From assembly GCA_016841665.1 (NCBI GenBank), contig JAENYT010000001.1:1-64000 (forward strand): a stretch of DNA of 64,000 nt. The letters run 5' to 3'. Positions 52,422 to 60,875 of this stretch are shown here, one piece after another (the stretch's first letter is position 1; the number at the start of each line of letters is the position of its first letter). Source of the DNA: Methanobacteriota archaeon. Its GTDB lineage: Archaea; Halobacteriota; Methanomicrobia; Methanomicrobiales; Methanomicrobiaceae. The notes below the pieces were generated by a model. That model saw nothing but the letters and a program-made list of their open reading frames with translations. It was not told where the DNA came from and did not search any database. The translations under genes were made by a program, and so were the position numbers.

Positions 52422-52964
52422 AATTCATCCCCCTAAATCAAGATTTTCTACCACACCGTAAAACGGAGTGTGACATTTTGATCATAATGTAATACTCAGT
52501 ATTAAAAGTTACCCGGATACATATTGCGGGTTATCCAACCCGTTCGCACCGGCGTGCAACATCGTACTCGCTCGATCCCGGATCTGTTTTCATCGAAGCT
52601 TTGCCGCGTTACGGAATGCCAGAGGATGCACACGCGTTTTTGTCCATGCATGTGTGCGCACCGGTTTCCCTGTGGACGGAATACGTTTATGAGAAATTTT
52701 ACTATTCTTCATGATGATATTTGATTATTTTTAGAATATATCACACGATGGAGGTGTGGAGGCGAGGCAGTCCGCCGTCGACCGGTATGGCCGCGGAATG
52801 CCACAGGGCCGGTGACGGAAATGCCCCGGTCGGGGGTGGAGTTGCGTGCAGGATAAGTGGTCTGCAGCATTCGGACACATCTCGTGACCATCGTAATAAA
52901 AAAGCATATGTATCGTAATTCGTAGAGATATACACTGGATCATTTCACACATCCGGAGGAGAAT
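52422..52964. promoter_or_regulatory. Pilin promoter region with 15-bp palindrome and hairpin
   Basis: No gene is supported in these 540 bases. From the pilin side: an imperfect hairpin CACACCGT/ACGGAGTG at 52455-52473, the perfect palindrome TAATACTCAGTATTA at 52491-52505, and a six-pair hairpin CGGGTT-ATCC-AACCCG at 52527-52542. Farther right, a GCACAC/GTGTGC inverted repeat lies around 52630-52655. The methyltransferase ribosome binding site CCGGAGGAG is at 52951-52959. Short plus-strand frames look non-coding. Confidence 0.55.
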
Positions 52965-53690
52965 ATGGCTATGCACACCCACACATCAGCCCCCGGCGAT
53001 TATCCGGGGACGCACGGAACACTGGAGACCGAAGGCTACGACGAGGTCATCGGCGGTGTCGTCCCGCATCATGCCGCGTTCCTCGAAACATTGCTCGAGT
53101 ACCTGCCGGAAGATGCCTCGAATGTGCTGGAACTGGGGAGCGGGACCGGGATCGTGACGGCGATGATCCACGCCGCCCGGCCCAAGGCAACGATCACCTG
53201 CATCGATCTCTCAGAAGAGATGCTCGCCATGGCCCGGCAAAAGCCCAAGCTTGCCGGGGTGCGGCTGGTGCAGGGCGATCTCCGCGACCTGTGGCCCGGG
53301 GAGCGGTACGATGCCGTGGTCACCGCCCTCTGCCTGCACCATGTCGGCCCGGACGACCGGGCACAGGTGGCGGCCCGGGCGGCAGGAGCGCTCGCAACCG
53401 GCGGCCGCTTCGTCTGTGCCGATGTGTTCCGGCCGGACGAGGAATGGCAGGAGGCGGTGATTCGCGATCACTGGCGGTCGTACATGGCAGTGCATGGCGT
53501 CCCGGACGCGGTGGCGGAGGGGATGCTGGCCCAGCGAAACGAGCGGTACCCGGAGATGGACACGGTCGGCAGCTTCGAGAAACGGCTGAAACTGGCCGGT
53601 TTTTCCCGTGTGATGACCCCATTTGTGGCCGGATTTCTGGGTGTGGTCGTGGGATTTGCTGAAGAACGCGGGATAGATGCCCGGCGATAA
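52965..53690 (+). CDS. Class I SAM-dependent methyltransferase
   Basis: A 241-residue methyltransferase of the UbiE/TrmR-like small-molecule type. The SAM-binding motif I is VLELGSGTGIVTAMI (about 54-68), motif II CIDLSEEMLAMAR, and the post-II region YDAVVTALCLHHVGPDD. The C-terminal part (DHWRSYMAVHGVPDAVAEGM) resembles methyltransferases of unknown substrate in methanogens. A good ribosome binding site GGAGGAG lies six bases before ATG 52965. It is a single gene; substrate unknown. Confidence 0.88.
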   Translation: MAMHTHTSAPGDYPGTHGTLETEGYDEVIGGVVPHHAAFLETLLEYLPEDASNVLELGSGTGIVTAMIHAARPKATITCIDLSEEMLAMARQKPKLAGVRLVQGDLRDLWPGERYDAVVTALCLHHVGPDDRAQVAARAAGALATGGRFVCADVFRPDEEWQEAVIRDHWRSYMAVHGVPDAVAEGMLAQRNERYPEMDTVGSFEKRLKLAGFSRVMTPFVAGFLGVVVGFAEERGIDARR

Positions 53691-54118
53691 TAAAAAATTA
53701 TTTGAATTTTGTATTACTTTTTGCCACATACTTAGAAATATTTATTACTTATGCATCTCAACGCCTGAGATGAGGATGACACCTCGAAAGTCTCCTCATT
53801 TCGACACTACTGCGCCGAGCGGTTGTATATGCCACAACGGGGCCTTAAGGGGAGGGTCCCGGAAATACTGTTTTTGTGAGCCGGCGGCGGGGACCAGCAG
53901 CATAAGGAGAAAGGCAAGCCCTATGAAAACGCCTGCGGCGGATACCTCCTCATTGCTCGCGTTCAGCGGAAAAGCCGCGCCTTCGTCCGCAACGAGTGAG
54001 GCGAGAAGAACGGAGAAATGATACAAAAGAAAACTTCGGTGTCATGTCGTGACCAACATTCCCTAGACATGGGAACTGTGCTGGGTATCAGTGAACGAGA
54101 TACCACAACATTTGCAGG
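53691..54118. other. Intergenic region with a doubtful 76-residue membrane frame
   Basis: The left part is AT-rich (53690-53755). On the minus strand a frame from TTG 54026 to 53796 encodes a hydrophobic helix (AAGVFIGLAFLLMLLVPAAGS) preceded by SNASNEEVS-like residues, which looks like a membrane segment, but it has no ATG and no ribosome binding site. It could be a remnant or a tiny membrane protein; I do not call it as a gene. No repeat or RNA gene is seen. Confidence 0.4.
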
Positions 54119-55396
54119 TTAGGCCGGCCCGGAGGGGCGGGCATGACGCTCCAGATCCTGGAGTTTGCTCAGCAGATCGCGACGGCTGGCGACCGGTTTC
54201 GCCCCGTGCTCCCTGAGAATTGCAAGCAGCCGCTCAGCCTCGCCCCCGGTAAAATCGCGGATAGGTTTGATTTCTTCCGCCTCGCCGCGCCCAAAGAGAA
54301 AGATCGGGGTATCGCGAAATCGCTCGAGAATCCTGATATTGTCCAGGTTGCCTTTCCCGACGGGCATGTCGGTCACGATAATGGCTTCCACGCCCCTCAG
54401 CACCGCCTCGAGTTCCTGCAGTGAGCCGGGCCCGATCGCGCCGAACGGCGGTTCCCTGATACAGGGGATACCGAGTTCCTTTGCGGTCTCGTAGTCTGAA
54501 TCATTAATGCCGAGGACGCCGGTGGAGAGGGCATATCCCTTCTGCCGGAGTTCGTACATCAGGTCCGATCCCGTCCCCCCCCCGCAGATGAGATGGATGC
54601 GAAGCGTCCCCCTGAGCGTGGCCTCCTCCTCGATGATGGGGATGATATAGGGCTTGCGGGTGAGTGGGCTCGTCCTGATCAGGGCGTTGATGTTGAAGAT
54701 CCGCTTGAGATGCTCCCTGGTGAGCACCTCCGAGGGACTGCCGATCGCCTGGATCATCCCTTCATCCAGGAGGATCAGCGTGTCGCAGTAGTGGGCGGCG
54801 AGGTTGAGGTCGTGGAACACCCCGATGATGGTGACATTTCCCTCGAGATTCCGGAAGATGTTGAGGATCTCGATCTGGTGGTTGATGTCTAAATGGGAGG
54901 TGGGCTCATCGAGCAGCAGCACCTTCGGCTCCTGCGCCAGCGCCCGGGCGATGATGACACGCTGGCGCTCCCCGCCGCTGATCTCGTTCACCGACCGGTC
55001 GCGGAACTGCTCAGTTCCGGTCATCGCCATTGCTCGCCTGGCAATATTGATATCCTCTTTTGATTCGGACGAGAGCCGGTCGATGTAGGGGTGCCGTCCC
55101 ATGAGCACCACATCCATCACCGAGAAATCGAAATTGATCGCCGTCTCCTGCGGCACGACCCCGATCGTCCGGGCGAGTTCGCGGCTAGTGATGGCGGCGA
55201 GCTCTTTTCCCTCGATGCGCACCACGCCGCCCATGGGCGAGAGGATGCGGCTGATGGTCTTGAGAAGCGTCGTCTTTCCCGAGCCGTTCGGCCCGATTAT
55301 GCCGATGAATGCCCCTCGCTCGACGGAAAACGAGAGCTGCTCGAGAATCTTTTTTGTGCCGTCGTAACTGACATCAATAGAATCAACGTCGATCAT
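54119..55396 (-). CDS. BtuD/FecE-type ABC ATPase with an extra C-terminal domain
   Basis: Residues 1-255 are a standard vitamin B12/iron-complex importer ATPase: Walker A GPNGSGKT 35-42, signature ISGGE 139-143, Walker B LLLDEP 160-165, switch His in VFHDLN. Residues 265-400 form a second alpha/beta domain that ordinary BtuD proteins lack: LRIHLICGGGTGSDLMYELR, then GINDSDYETAKELGIPCIREPP and EAIIVTDMPVGKGNLDNI. Its Rossmann-like pattern suggests nucleotide or cofactor binding, perhaps regulatory. Methanogen BtuD proteins with such tails exist. The start overlaps the permease stop by four bases. The binding protein gene lies 5 kb away. Confidence 0.9.
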   Translation of the reverse strand: MIDVDSIDVSYDGTKKILEQLSFSVERGAFIGIIGPNGSGKTTLLKTISRILSPMGGVVRIEGKELAAITSRELARTIGVVPQETAINFDFSVMDVVLMGRHPYIDRLSSESKEDINIARRAMAMTGTEQFRDRSVNEISGGERQRVIIARALAQEPKVLLLDEPTSHLDINHQIEILNIFRNLEGNVTIIGVFHDLNLAAHYCDTLILLDEGMIQAIGSPSEVLTREHLKRIFNINALIRTSPLTRKPYIIPIIEEEATLRGTLRIHLICGGGTGSDLMYELRQKGYALSTGVLGINDSDYETAKELGIPCIREPPFGAIGPGSLQELEAVLRGVEAIIVTDMPVGKGNLDNIRILERFRDTPIFLFGRGEAEEIKPIRDFTGGEAERLLAILREHGAKPVASRRDLLSKLQDLERHARPSGPA

Positions 55397-56346
55397 GTCT
55401 TCATCCTCGTTCTGAGCAGGTAAACAAAGAAAGGGGCCCCCAGGAATGCAGTGAGGACGCCCACCGGCATCTCGCTGGTGAAGGTGCGTACCAAGGTGTC
55501 GGACCAGAGGAGGATCATCCCTCCCGCGAGCATCGACGCGGGGATGAGAATGCGGTGGTCCGGGCCCACGATCAACCGCATGACATGCGGGGTGATCAGC
55601 CCGATAAACCCGATGATCCCCGAAATGGAAACGGCGACGGCGGTGATGAACGAGCTGACGAACAGGAGGACCTGCTTGAACCGCTCAACATTCACCCCCA
55701 GGTGTGTCGCCTCCTCTTCGCCGAGGGCGAGGACATTGAGGTCGCGGGCGTAGACGAAGATGATCCCGCAGCCGATCAGGATGAGGGAGGCGATCCCCAC
55801 ATCACCCCACGAGGCGAGGGGAAACCCGCCCCAGAGCCACGCAAAGATCTGGTGCACGCTCCTTCCCGCCGTCCACATGATCAGGGTGAGGACGGCCGAG
55901 AGCAGCAGCGAGACGGCGATGCCCGACAGAAGAAGTGTCTCCACCGGTGCCCTCCCCCGCTGGCGGGCGATGGTATAGACGAGAAAGGTGGCCAGGGTGG
56001 CGCCGATGAACGCCAGCAGGGTCTGCCCTCTCCCTCCCAGAAAGACGAGGGCAAACACCGCTGCAAGGGCGCCTCCCGAGGACGTGCCGATGATGTAGGG
56101 GTCCGCCATCGGGTTCTTGAAGAGCCCCTGCATCGCCGTGCCCGCCACGGCGAGGCCGAACCCGACCAGTGTTGCGGCGATGACGCGGGGGAGCCGCAGC
56201 TCGAAGACGATGAGTGAAGCGGTCGGATCCTTCAGGATCGTATCGAAGGGAACATTCGTCGAGCCGATATTGACCGTTGTAAGCATACTGAGGAACAGCA
56301 GGCCTGTGAGGAGGGCAAGGACCATCCAGTGTCTGCGGGTAATCAT
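55393..56346 (-). CDS. BtuC/FecCD-type ABC permease
   Basis: A 317-residue permease with about ten membrane helices, from MITRRHWMVLALLTGLL. FecCD-family segments are present: LRLPRVIAATLVGFGLAVAGTAMQGLFKNPMADP and the coupling-helix region GEEEATHLGVN, plus GFIGLITPHVMRLIVGPDHR. Imports corrinoids or iron chelates with the adjacent ATPase. A DtxR-like TTAGGCAAACCAA element lies upstream, which hints at metal regulation. Confidence 0.92.
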   Translation of the reverse strand: MITRRHWMVLALLTGLLFLSMLTTVNIGSTNVPFDTILKDPTASLIVFELRLPRVIAATLVGFGLAVAGTAMQGLFKNPMADPYIIGTSSGGALAAVFALVFLGGRGQTLLAFIGATLATFLVYTIARQRGRAPVETLLLSGIAVSLLLSAVLTLIMWTAGRSVHQIFAWLWGGFPLASWGDVGIASLILIGCGIIFVYARDLNVLALGEEEATHLGVNVERFKQVLLFVSSFITAVAVSISGIIGFIGLITPHVMRLIVGPDHRILIPASMLAGGMILLWSDTLVRTFTSEMPVGVLTAFLGAPFFVYLLRTRMKT

Positions 56347-56370
56347 TCTGTGCCTGAAAGGTGGGCTATG

Positions 56371-56400
56371 AAAAAATAAATTGGTTTGCCTAAAATTTTG
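56371..56400 (-). promoter_or_regulatory. Possible promoter and DtxR/IdeR-like box of the btuCD-type genes
   Basis: On the minus strand TTTTAGGCAAACCAATTTATTTTTT runs across 56371-56395. AATTTATTTTTT serves as TATA box, and TTAGGCAAACCAA just upstream resembles the TTAGG...CCTAA operators of DtxR-family metal regulators, with two mismatches in the right arm. Confidence 0.35.
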
Positions 56401-56545
56401 TTGAATTCGAGGTCGACTGCCGGTCTGCCGACATGCCGGTGCATCGTGGTAGAGGGGCGCCGATTGAGGGAAAGGATGTCGTTGAACGGAATAAACGTGC
56501 GCAACCGTACGCGGTAGCGCCGGTGAAAAAAGATAGTGTGGTGTC

Positions 56546-56950
56546 TCAGTTGACGATGATGAGCGATGGCGTCATTTCCCTGATAATGGCGGTGCAGAGG
56601 CTTCTGATCTCGGTTTTCGCAGCCTTGCCGTAGGTTCCCATTACGACCAGATCCTAGTCGCCGGAGTTTGCCTCATTCACGATTGCCTCCTTGCGGTTCC
56701 CCTCCACGATCTTCGAGGTGCAGTTGAGATCCATGCTGTTGCGGTGATGGAGCACCCCGACCATCTCTTCATTGAGATTCTTTTTCATGTCCCGCCAGAT
56801 CTACTTTTCATGGTCCATGATCCGGTCGCACATGTCGCTCTGGACACAGAAATTGAATGCAAGCGCCTTGTCGTCCTCTCGTCGAGTACGAAAAAAAGAG
56901 AACATCCGCATTTTTCCGTTTCGCAAGGTTCATCGCGTGGAACGCTACCT
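56546..56950 (-). pseudogene. Degraded universal stress protein (UspA) domain
   Basis: Reading leftward from about 56950: AEVAFHAMNLAKRKNADVLFF, then frameshifts near 56889-56895 (a run of seven A on the plus strand) and near 56870, then EDDKALAFNFCVQSDMCDRI, amber stop (56801-56803), IWRDMKKNLNEEM, KIVEGNRKEAIVNEANSGD, a second amber (56654-56656) and DLVVMGTYGKAAKTE, ending IIVN with TGA at 56546-56548. The GTYGK nucleotide-binding and SLIIV end are hallmarks of UspA. At least two frameshifts and two in-frame stops show it is dead. It is fused without a start to a truncated permease. Confidence 0.75.
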
Positions 56951-57759
56951 CCGCGGGCTCGAGCGTCATTGCAGGGTCCACGAACGGGAATATCGGGTGG
57001 AGGATCTGGCCGATGCTGCTGTGCAGGAAGAAGAGGACGATCACGAGAAAGATGGTGATGATCGATTTCTTGAAGAGCGCCGTGTCCTGGATGGCGGCGC
57101 GTTCGTCGAGGGTGTCCAGGGTCTTGATCATTGCCTGTCGTTCGTGCCCGTCGACCTTGAGGCCCCTGCCGTAGATGAGGTAGAATATGGCGATGATGAT
57201 GATCAGATCGACCACTGCGATGGGGCCCATGGTCAGGATGAACTCATTGAAGGTCAGGCCTGACGAGGAGGCGATCATGATGTTCGGGGGGTCGCCGATG
57301 AGCGTGCCTGCGCCGCCCACATTGGATGCGAGGATCATCGTCAGCAGGAAGGGGATGGGGTTCAGGTTCATCACCTTTGCGATGTAGAGCAGCATCGGTG
57401 TGAGCAGGAGCACGGTGGTCACGTTGTTCAGGAACGCGCTCGTCACAGCGGTTGACGAGTGCGAACAGGATCAGCACCATGATAGGGCTTCCCCGTACCT
57501 TCTTTGCCGTCACGATGGCGATGTACTCGAAGAGGCCGCTGTTTCTCGCCGTATTGATGATGATCATCATGCCCATGAGCAGGAAGATGGTGCCAAAGTC
57601 GAGATGGAGCAGCAGGCTGTCCCAGGGGACGATCCCGAGAAAGACGACGACTGCTGCACCTGCCATTGCGGCGACGGCACGGTGTATCCGCTCGTCGATG
57701 ATGAGGACGTACGTGATCAGGAATACTACGACAGCTATGAGAAGGGGGACGTCTACCAT
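56951..57759 (-). pseudogene. Truncated and frameshifted NhaD/ArsB-type permease
   Basis: From ATG 57759 (MVDVPLLIAVVVFLITYVLI) the frame encodes membrane helices and LDFGTIFLLMGMMIIINTARNSG, typical of the NhaD/ArsB/anion permease superfamily, up to ILFAL near 57455. There one extra base shifts the frame; the other frame continues exactly with STAVTSAFLNNVTTVLLLTP, VGGAGTLIGDPPNIMIAS and EFILTMGPIAVVD. It runs to about VDPAMTLEPAEVAF and then passes into UspA sequence. About 270 of a usual 420 or more residues remain, so the second half was lost in the deletion that created the fusion. Confidence 0.78.
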
Positions 57760-57770
57760 TGATGTCAACT

Positions 57771-58313
57771 CTAGTACAGTATTGTCAGTTTCTTCACGTG
57801 CTGGCTGATTCTGAGTGCCAGGGGACTTACCGGGTAATACTCTGTCCGTTCATACCCATAGGATTTTGAGAGGGCGATGAGATCAAAATCCGCGGCCATT
57901 TTTTCCACATCCTCTCCCTTGTGGCCGGTAAAGAGGCGCTGGTGCACGGTGAATCCAATCTGCTGCAGTTCTTTCGTGAGGGTGTAGAGCAGATCATGCC
58001 CATACTGTTCCTTCTTTTTCAGGAATTCATTCGCAAGTTCGTCGGAGAGCGTCTCCCGGATGATGGTGTACGCCTGCAAGTCGGTGATATAGACGAGCGT
58101 GATCTCGCCTTCATAGGCGGAAAGCACGTTGTAAAGGCTTTTGGGGACATATTTCACGAACATATCGAGGGGTATCAGGATTTTTTGGACTTCCGGGACC
58201 TGCATGAGTTCTTCAGTGAGGAGAAATTCTCGATATTCCCGGAGCACATCCTGGTACCGGGTTCCCACCGTATCCTTAAATTTTCTTTGAATTAACGAAG
58301 AATAATACCCCAT
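57771..58313 (-). CDS. Universal stress protein-like domain protein
   Basis: A 180-residue protein from ATG 58313 (MGYYSSLIQRKFKDTVG). After a 65-residue helical lead, the sequence KILIPLDMFVKYVPKSLYNVL and VYITDLQAYTIIRETL match the N-terminal strand-helix pattern of UspA-like domains. The C-terminal half has GFTVHQRLFTGHKGEDVEKMAADFDLIALSKSYG and a final VKKLTILY. The ATP-binding G-2X-G-9X-G(S/T) motif is not evident. The gene is 11 bases upstream of the decayed permease gene, so it was probably the first gene of an operon that lost its transporter. Confidence 0.72.
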   Translation of the reverse strand: MGYYSSLIQRKFKDTVGTRYQDVLREYREFLLTEELMQVPEVQKILIPLDMFVKYVPKSLYNVLSAYEGEITLVYITDLQAYTIIRETLSDELANEFLKKKEQYGHDLLYTLTKELQQIGFTVHQRLFTGHKGEDVEKMAADFDLIALSKSYGYERTEYYPVSPLALRISQHVKKLTILY

Positions 58314-58444
58314 TTTGATCGTTCCGCACCGTTTATTCCTGAGGTAATGCATGAGGTCTGGGTTCTTACGTTCTTCCCTGCAAAAAGGATGAAAAGTCTG
58401 CGATATGGCTTTGATGGGGAAAATATCCTTGTAATGGAGTTTGA

Positions 58445-58981
58445 TCAGTCCAGAACGGCCTGGAGCCGCGCCCTGCACCCAATGCAGAGATCCTTCTTTT
58501 TCCGGTCAAGGTCGTCGAGCGTCTGCGGCATGAACATGATGCACTCAGGATCACTGCAGTGTTCGAGCCCAAAGAGATGGCCGACCTCGTGCGCTCCCTC
58601 CTTCACGAGCCGGTCCATCACGTCATCATCGGAATGTTCCCGCCCGTAATACCCGTTGGTCAGACGGGCGGTGGACACAACGCCTGCGTTGATCCGTCGG
58701 CGGGCAAGGCCGAAGACAAAATCAAGGCCCGGGATGAACAGGTCGTGCGGCATTACGAGCAGTATGGGGAGGTCGGTGCCGACCTGGCGGGTATAGACGT
58801 CCTGGAGAGAATCGAGGATGGTCTGTGCATTGTATTGGTTGCGGCCATGATCAAATCCCCGGAGAAGAAAGGGGCTCGGCTCGACGTCGACGGGGAGGGC
58901 GAGAATCTGGGAGAGCATCCGGGCAACGGGAAGCTGCAGCCCCTCCGGCGACTGCGGATCCCAAAACACTTTGATATGCAT
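58445..58981 (-). CDS. amzA: Archaemetzincin (zinc metallopeptidase)
   Basis: The 178-residue protein has the metzincin site HEVGHLFGLEH (His131, Glu132, His135, His141) followed by the archaemetzincin four-cysteine zinc site: C142, C147, C166 and C169 (HCSDPECIM and CIGC). Family function in archaea is unknown; bacterial and human homologues are aminopeptidase-like. ATG 58981 is preceded by GGGA; the frame is open upstream through the divergent UPF0146 gene, but only as shadow sequence. Only 18 bases separate the two divergent starts. Confidence 0.93.
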   Translation of the reverse strand: MHIKVFWDPQSPEGLQLPVARMLSQILALPVDVEPSPFLLRGFDHGRNQYNAQTILDSLQDVYTRQVGTDLPILLVMPHDLFIPGLDFVFGLARRRINAGVVSTARLTNGYYGREHSDDDVMDRLVKEGAHEVGHLFGLEHCSDPECIMFMPQTLDDLDRKKKDLCIGCRARLQAVLD

Positions 58982-58999
58982 TTCCCATAATTGTGAGTG

Positions 59000-59422
59000 A
59001 TGGGTGACTATAAACATATTGAAGCATTGATCGCCCGTTATATCGCCGCCCGATACCACTGTGTGGTTGAAGTCGGTGTGGGTGCGAATACCGCCGTTGC
59101 ACGCCATCTTGCCGAAGCAGGGCTGGAAGTGCGCTGCACCGATATCAGGGAGATCCCGCCGGGAGAGGGACTCGTGTGCGTATCTGACGACATCTTCCAC
59201 CCTTCAATCGATCTCTACCGGGGGGCGGATCTCCTCTATGCCATCCGTCCGGGCGTGGAGATGGTCCCTCCCCTGATCGCCCTCGCCCACCGGTGCGATG
59301 CCGACCTGCTGGTCTACCACCTCGGCAATGAGATCTATGGACGCGGGGGCGAACTCATCGACTGCGGCGTCGTCCTGCACCGCTATTTCCGCAGTCAGAA
59401 CCCGTCGAAAAGGGTTGCCTGA
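59000..59422 (+). CDS. UPF0146 family protein
   Basis: A 140-residue archaeal protein with a methyltransferase-like Rossmann start ([20 protein letters not shown]), then [13 protein letters not shown] and [24 protein letters not shown], all as in UPF0146. It lacks evident catalytic residues, so activity is unknown. ATG 59000 is preceded by GTG at 58997 as an alternative. It overlaps the convergent rfcL 3' end by 28 bases. Confidence 0.88.
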   Translation: MGDYKHIEALIARYIAARYHCVVEVGVGANTAVARHLAEAGLEVRCTDIREIPPGEGLVCVSDDIFHPSIDLYRGADLLYAIRPGVEMVPPLIALAHRCDADLLVYHLGNEIYGRGGELIDCGVVLHRYFRSQNPSKRVA

Positions 59423-60750
59423 TTCTCTCTCGCGGGAGCGGGCTTCTGCTTTTCTTCCTCGTTCACCGGGTCTTCTTCGATCTTTTTTTCCCTGGCAGGT
59501 TTTTTTTCCGCATCCTGCTTTTTCTTTGCAATGTCCTTGAGAATCGACTTCGCCCGTTCCTTGTCGTGGAGAAAAAAATTCAGTTCATCCTGGTCCAGGT
59601 CGAGATGCTCGACGAAATACTCTGGATTGCCCTCCACCATCAGGGAGATGGGTGTGAGGAAGTCCTCGCGGAGCGTCGTCTGGGGGATGTGCATACGGGA
59701 GGAGAGTTTGTTGAGGACCGAGGTCCGGATCATCTTCTGGCGGCGGCCTTTCGCCATCGACTGCCACCGGGAGGGGGGAGCGATCCGCCCTCTCAGCCCC
59801 CCCCCTCTTGCGGCGGATGCGGTGCCGATGAGCATCAGTGCGGTGGCATACCGCCACAGCGTATAGTACTGCCTGCGATACGTCAGCCCGACGAACTCGT
59901 CGGCTCTGGCAAGCCAGCGGTACGCATCGGCCCTGGCGTCCAGATCCTCGATATGTCCGAGATTCGCACCGATCCACTGCTCCACGGTATCCGGCGTGTC
60001 GGAGACCTCCCTTGAGAGTTTCATGAGGTCGGCATCCTGTTTCCCCTTGAAAATGCCGCTGATAAGGTCGAAAATGGTCGATCGCTCGTCTTTCTGGGAC
60101 GTTGCCACATCCCTGTCCGCAAGCACGGGAGACCCGATCCCCGCCGCACAGAGCATGTTGATCGCCGCCCGCATATCCCCGCTGCTGGCCTCAGCGATGG
60201 ATGTGAGCACGGCATCGTCGCATTGGATATGTTCTGCGGCACAGATGTGGCGCAGACGGGGGACGATGGATCGTGCCTGCAGTGAGCGGAACTGGACCGG
60301 TTCACAGAGCTTTTTCAGCTCCTTGGGGATTCCGTAGATATCGTTGGCGATGAGCAATATGGGCTGGCGGCTGTGCCTGATCAGGTCGATGATCGCGCGC
60401 GCCCCGCCGCGGTCGGCCGATCCGTGAAGATTGTCGGCCTCGTCAAGGATGATCAGCTTGCGACTCGCACCGGTCAGACTCGCCGTGGTGCTGCTGCTGC
60501 CGGCGATCTTCTCAATGATCGCCTTGGTCCTCTGTTCGCTGGCATTCATCTCCACAACCTCCCATTGCATGTCGTTGGCGAGGGCGTACGCAGCAGTGGT
60601 CTTTCCTATGCCTGGCTTTCCGTACAGGATCAGCGGTTTTGCATCCTTTGTCCACGCACGTGCCCACTGCGCCATTTCCCGGACGGCAGTGGTGTTTCCG
60701 ACGATATCCTGCAGGTGCTGTGGCCTGTACTTCTCAGCCCAGTCCATCAT
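59395..60750 (-). CDS. rfcL: Replication factor C large subunit
   Basis: RfcL joins four small subunits to load the PCNA clamp. The 451-residue protein has Walker A GKPGIGKT (44-51), Walker B LIILDEAD (99-106), the AAA+ lid, a helical collar domain and a Lys/Glu-rich low-complexity tail. It ends in a PCNA-interacting PIP box, QATLFDGF, at 444-451. ATG codons at 60750 and 60747 are both usable. Divergent from the methanogenesis marker genes. Confidence 0.96.
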   Translation of the reverse strand: MMDWAEKYRPQHLQDIVGNTTAVREMAQWARAWTKDAKPLILYGKPGIGKTTAAYALANDMQWEVVEMNASEQRTKAIIEKIAGSSSTTASLTGASRKLIILDEADNLHGSADRGGARAIIDLIRHSRQPILLIANDIYGIPKELKKLCEPVQFRSLQARSIVPRLRHICAAEHIQCDDAVLTSIAEASSGDMRAAINMLCAAGIGSPVLADRDVATSQKDERSTIFDLISGIFKGKQDADLMKLSREVSDTPDTVEQWIGANLGHIEDLDARADAYRWLARADEFVGLTYRRQYYTLWRYATALMLIGTASAARGGGLRGRIAPPSRWQSMAKGRRQKMIRTSVLNKLSSRMHIPQTTLREDFLTPISLMVEGNPEYFVEHLDLDQDELNFFLHDKERAKSILKDIAKKKQDAEKKPAREKKIEEDPVNEEEKQKPAPARENQATLFDGF

Positions 60751-60875
60751 GTATCATTCTCCCCGGAGCCAGAAAAAATGAGTGGTAGCGTGACAGATTC
60801 GCTCCATCCCACATCAAATACATTATCTTTCATGCAGGAGAATACCATAGGCAACGACTTAATAGCGGTGTTATT

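Noticed and set aside
53796-54026. A 76-residue minus-strand frame with one hydrophobic helix
   Set aside because: Starts only with TTG, has no ribosome binding site and no family match; kept only as a note in the intergenic entry.
56654-56803. Two in-frame TAG codons in the UspA remnant as possible pyrrolysine sites
   Set aside because: The same gene also has at least two frameshifts and no start codon, and nothing in the window points to a pyrrolysine system; ordinary decay explains it.
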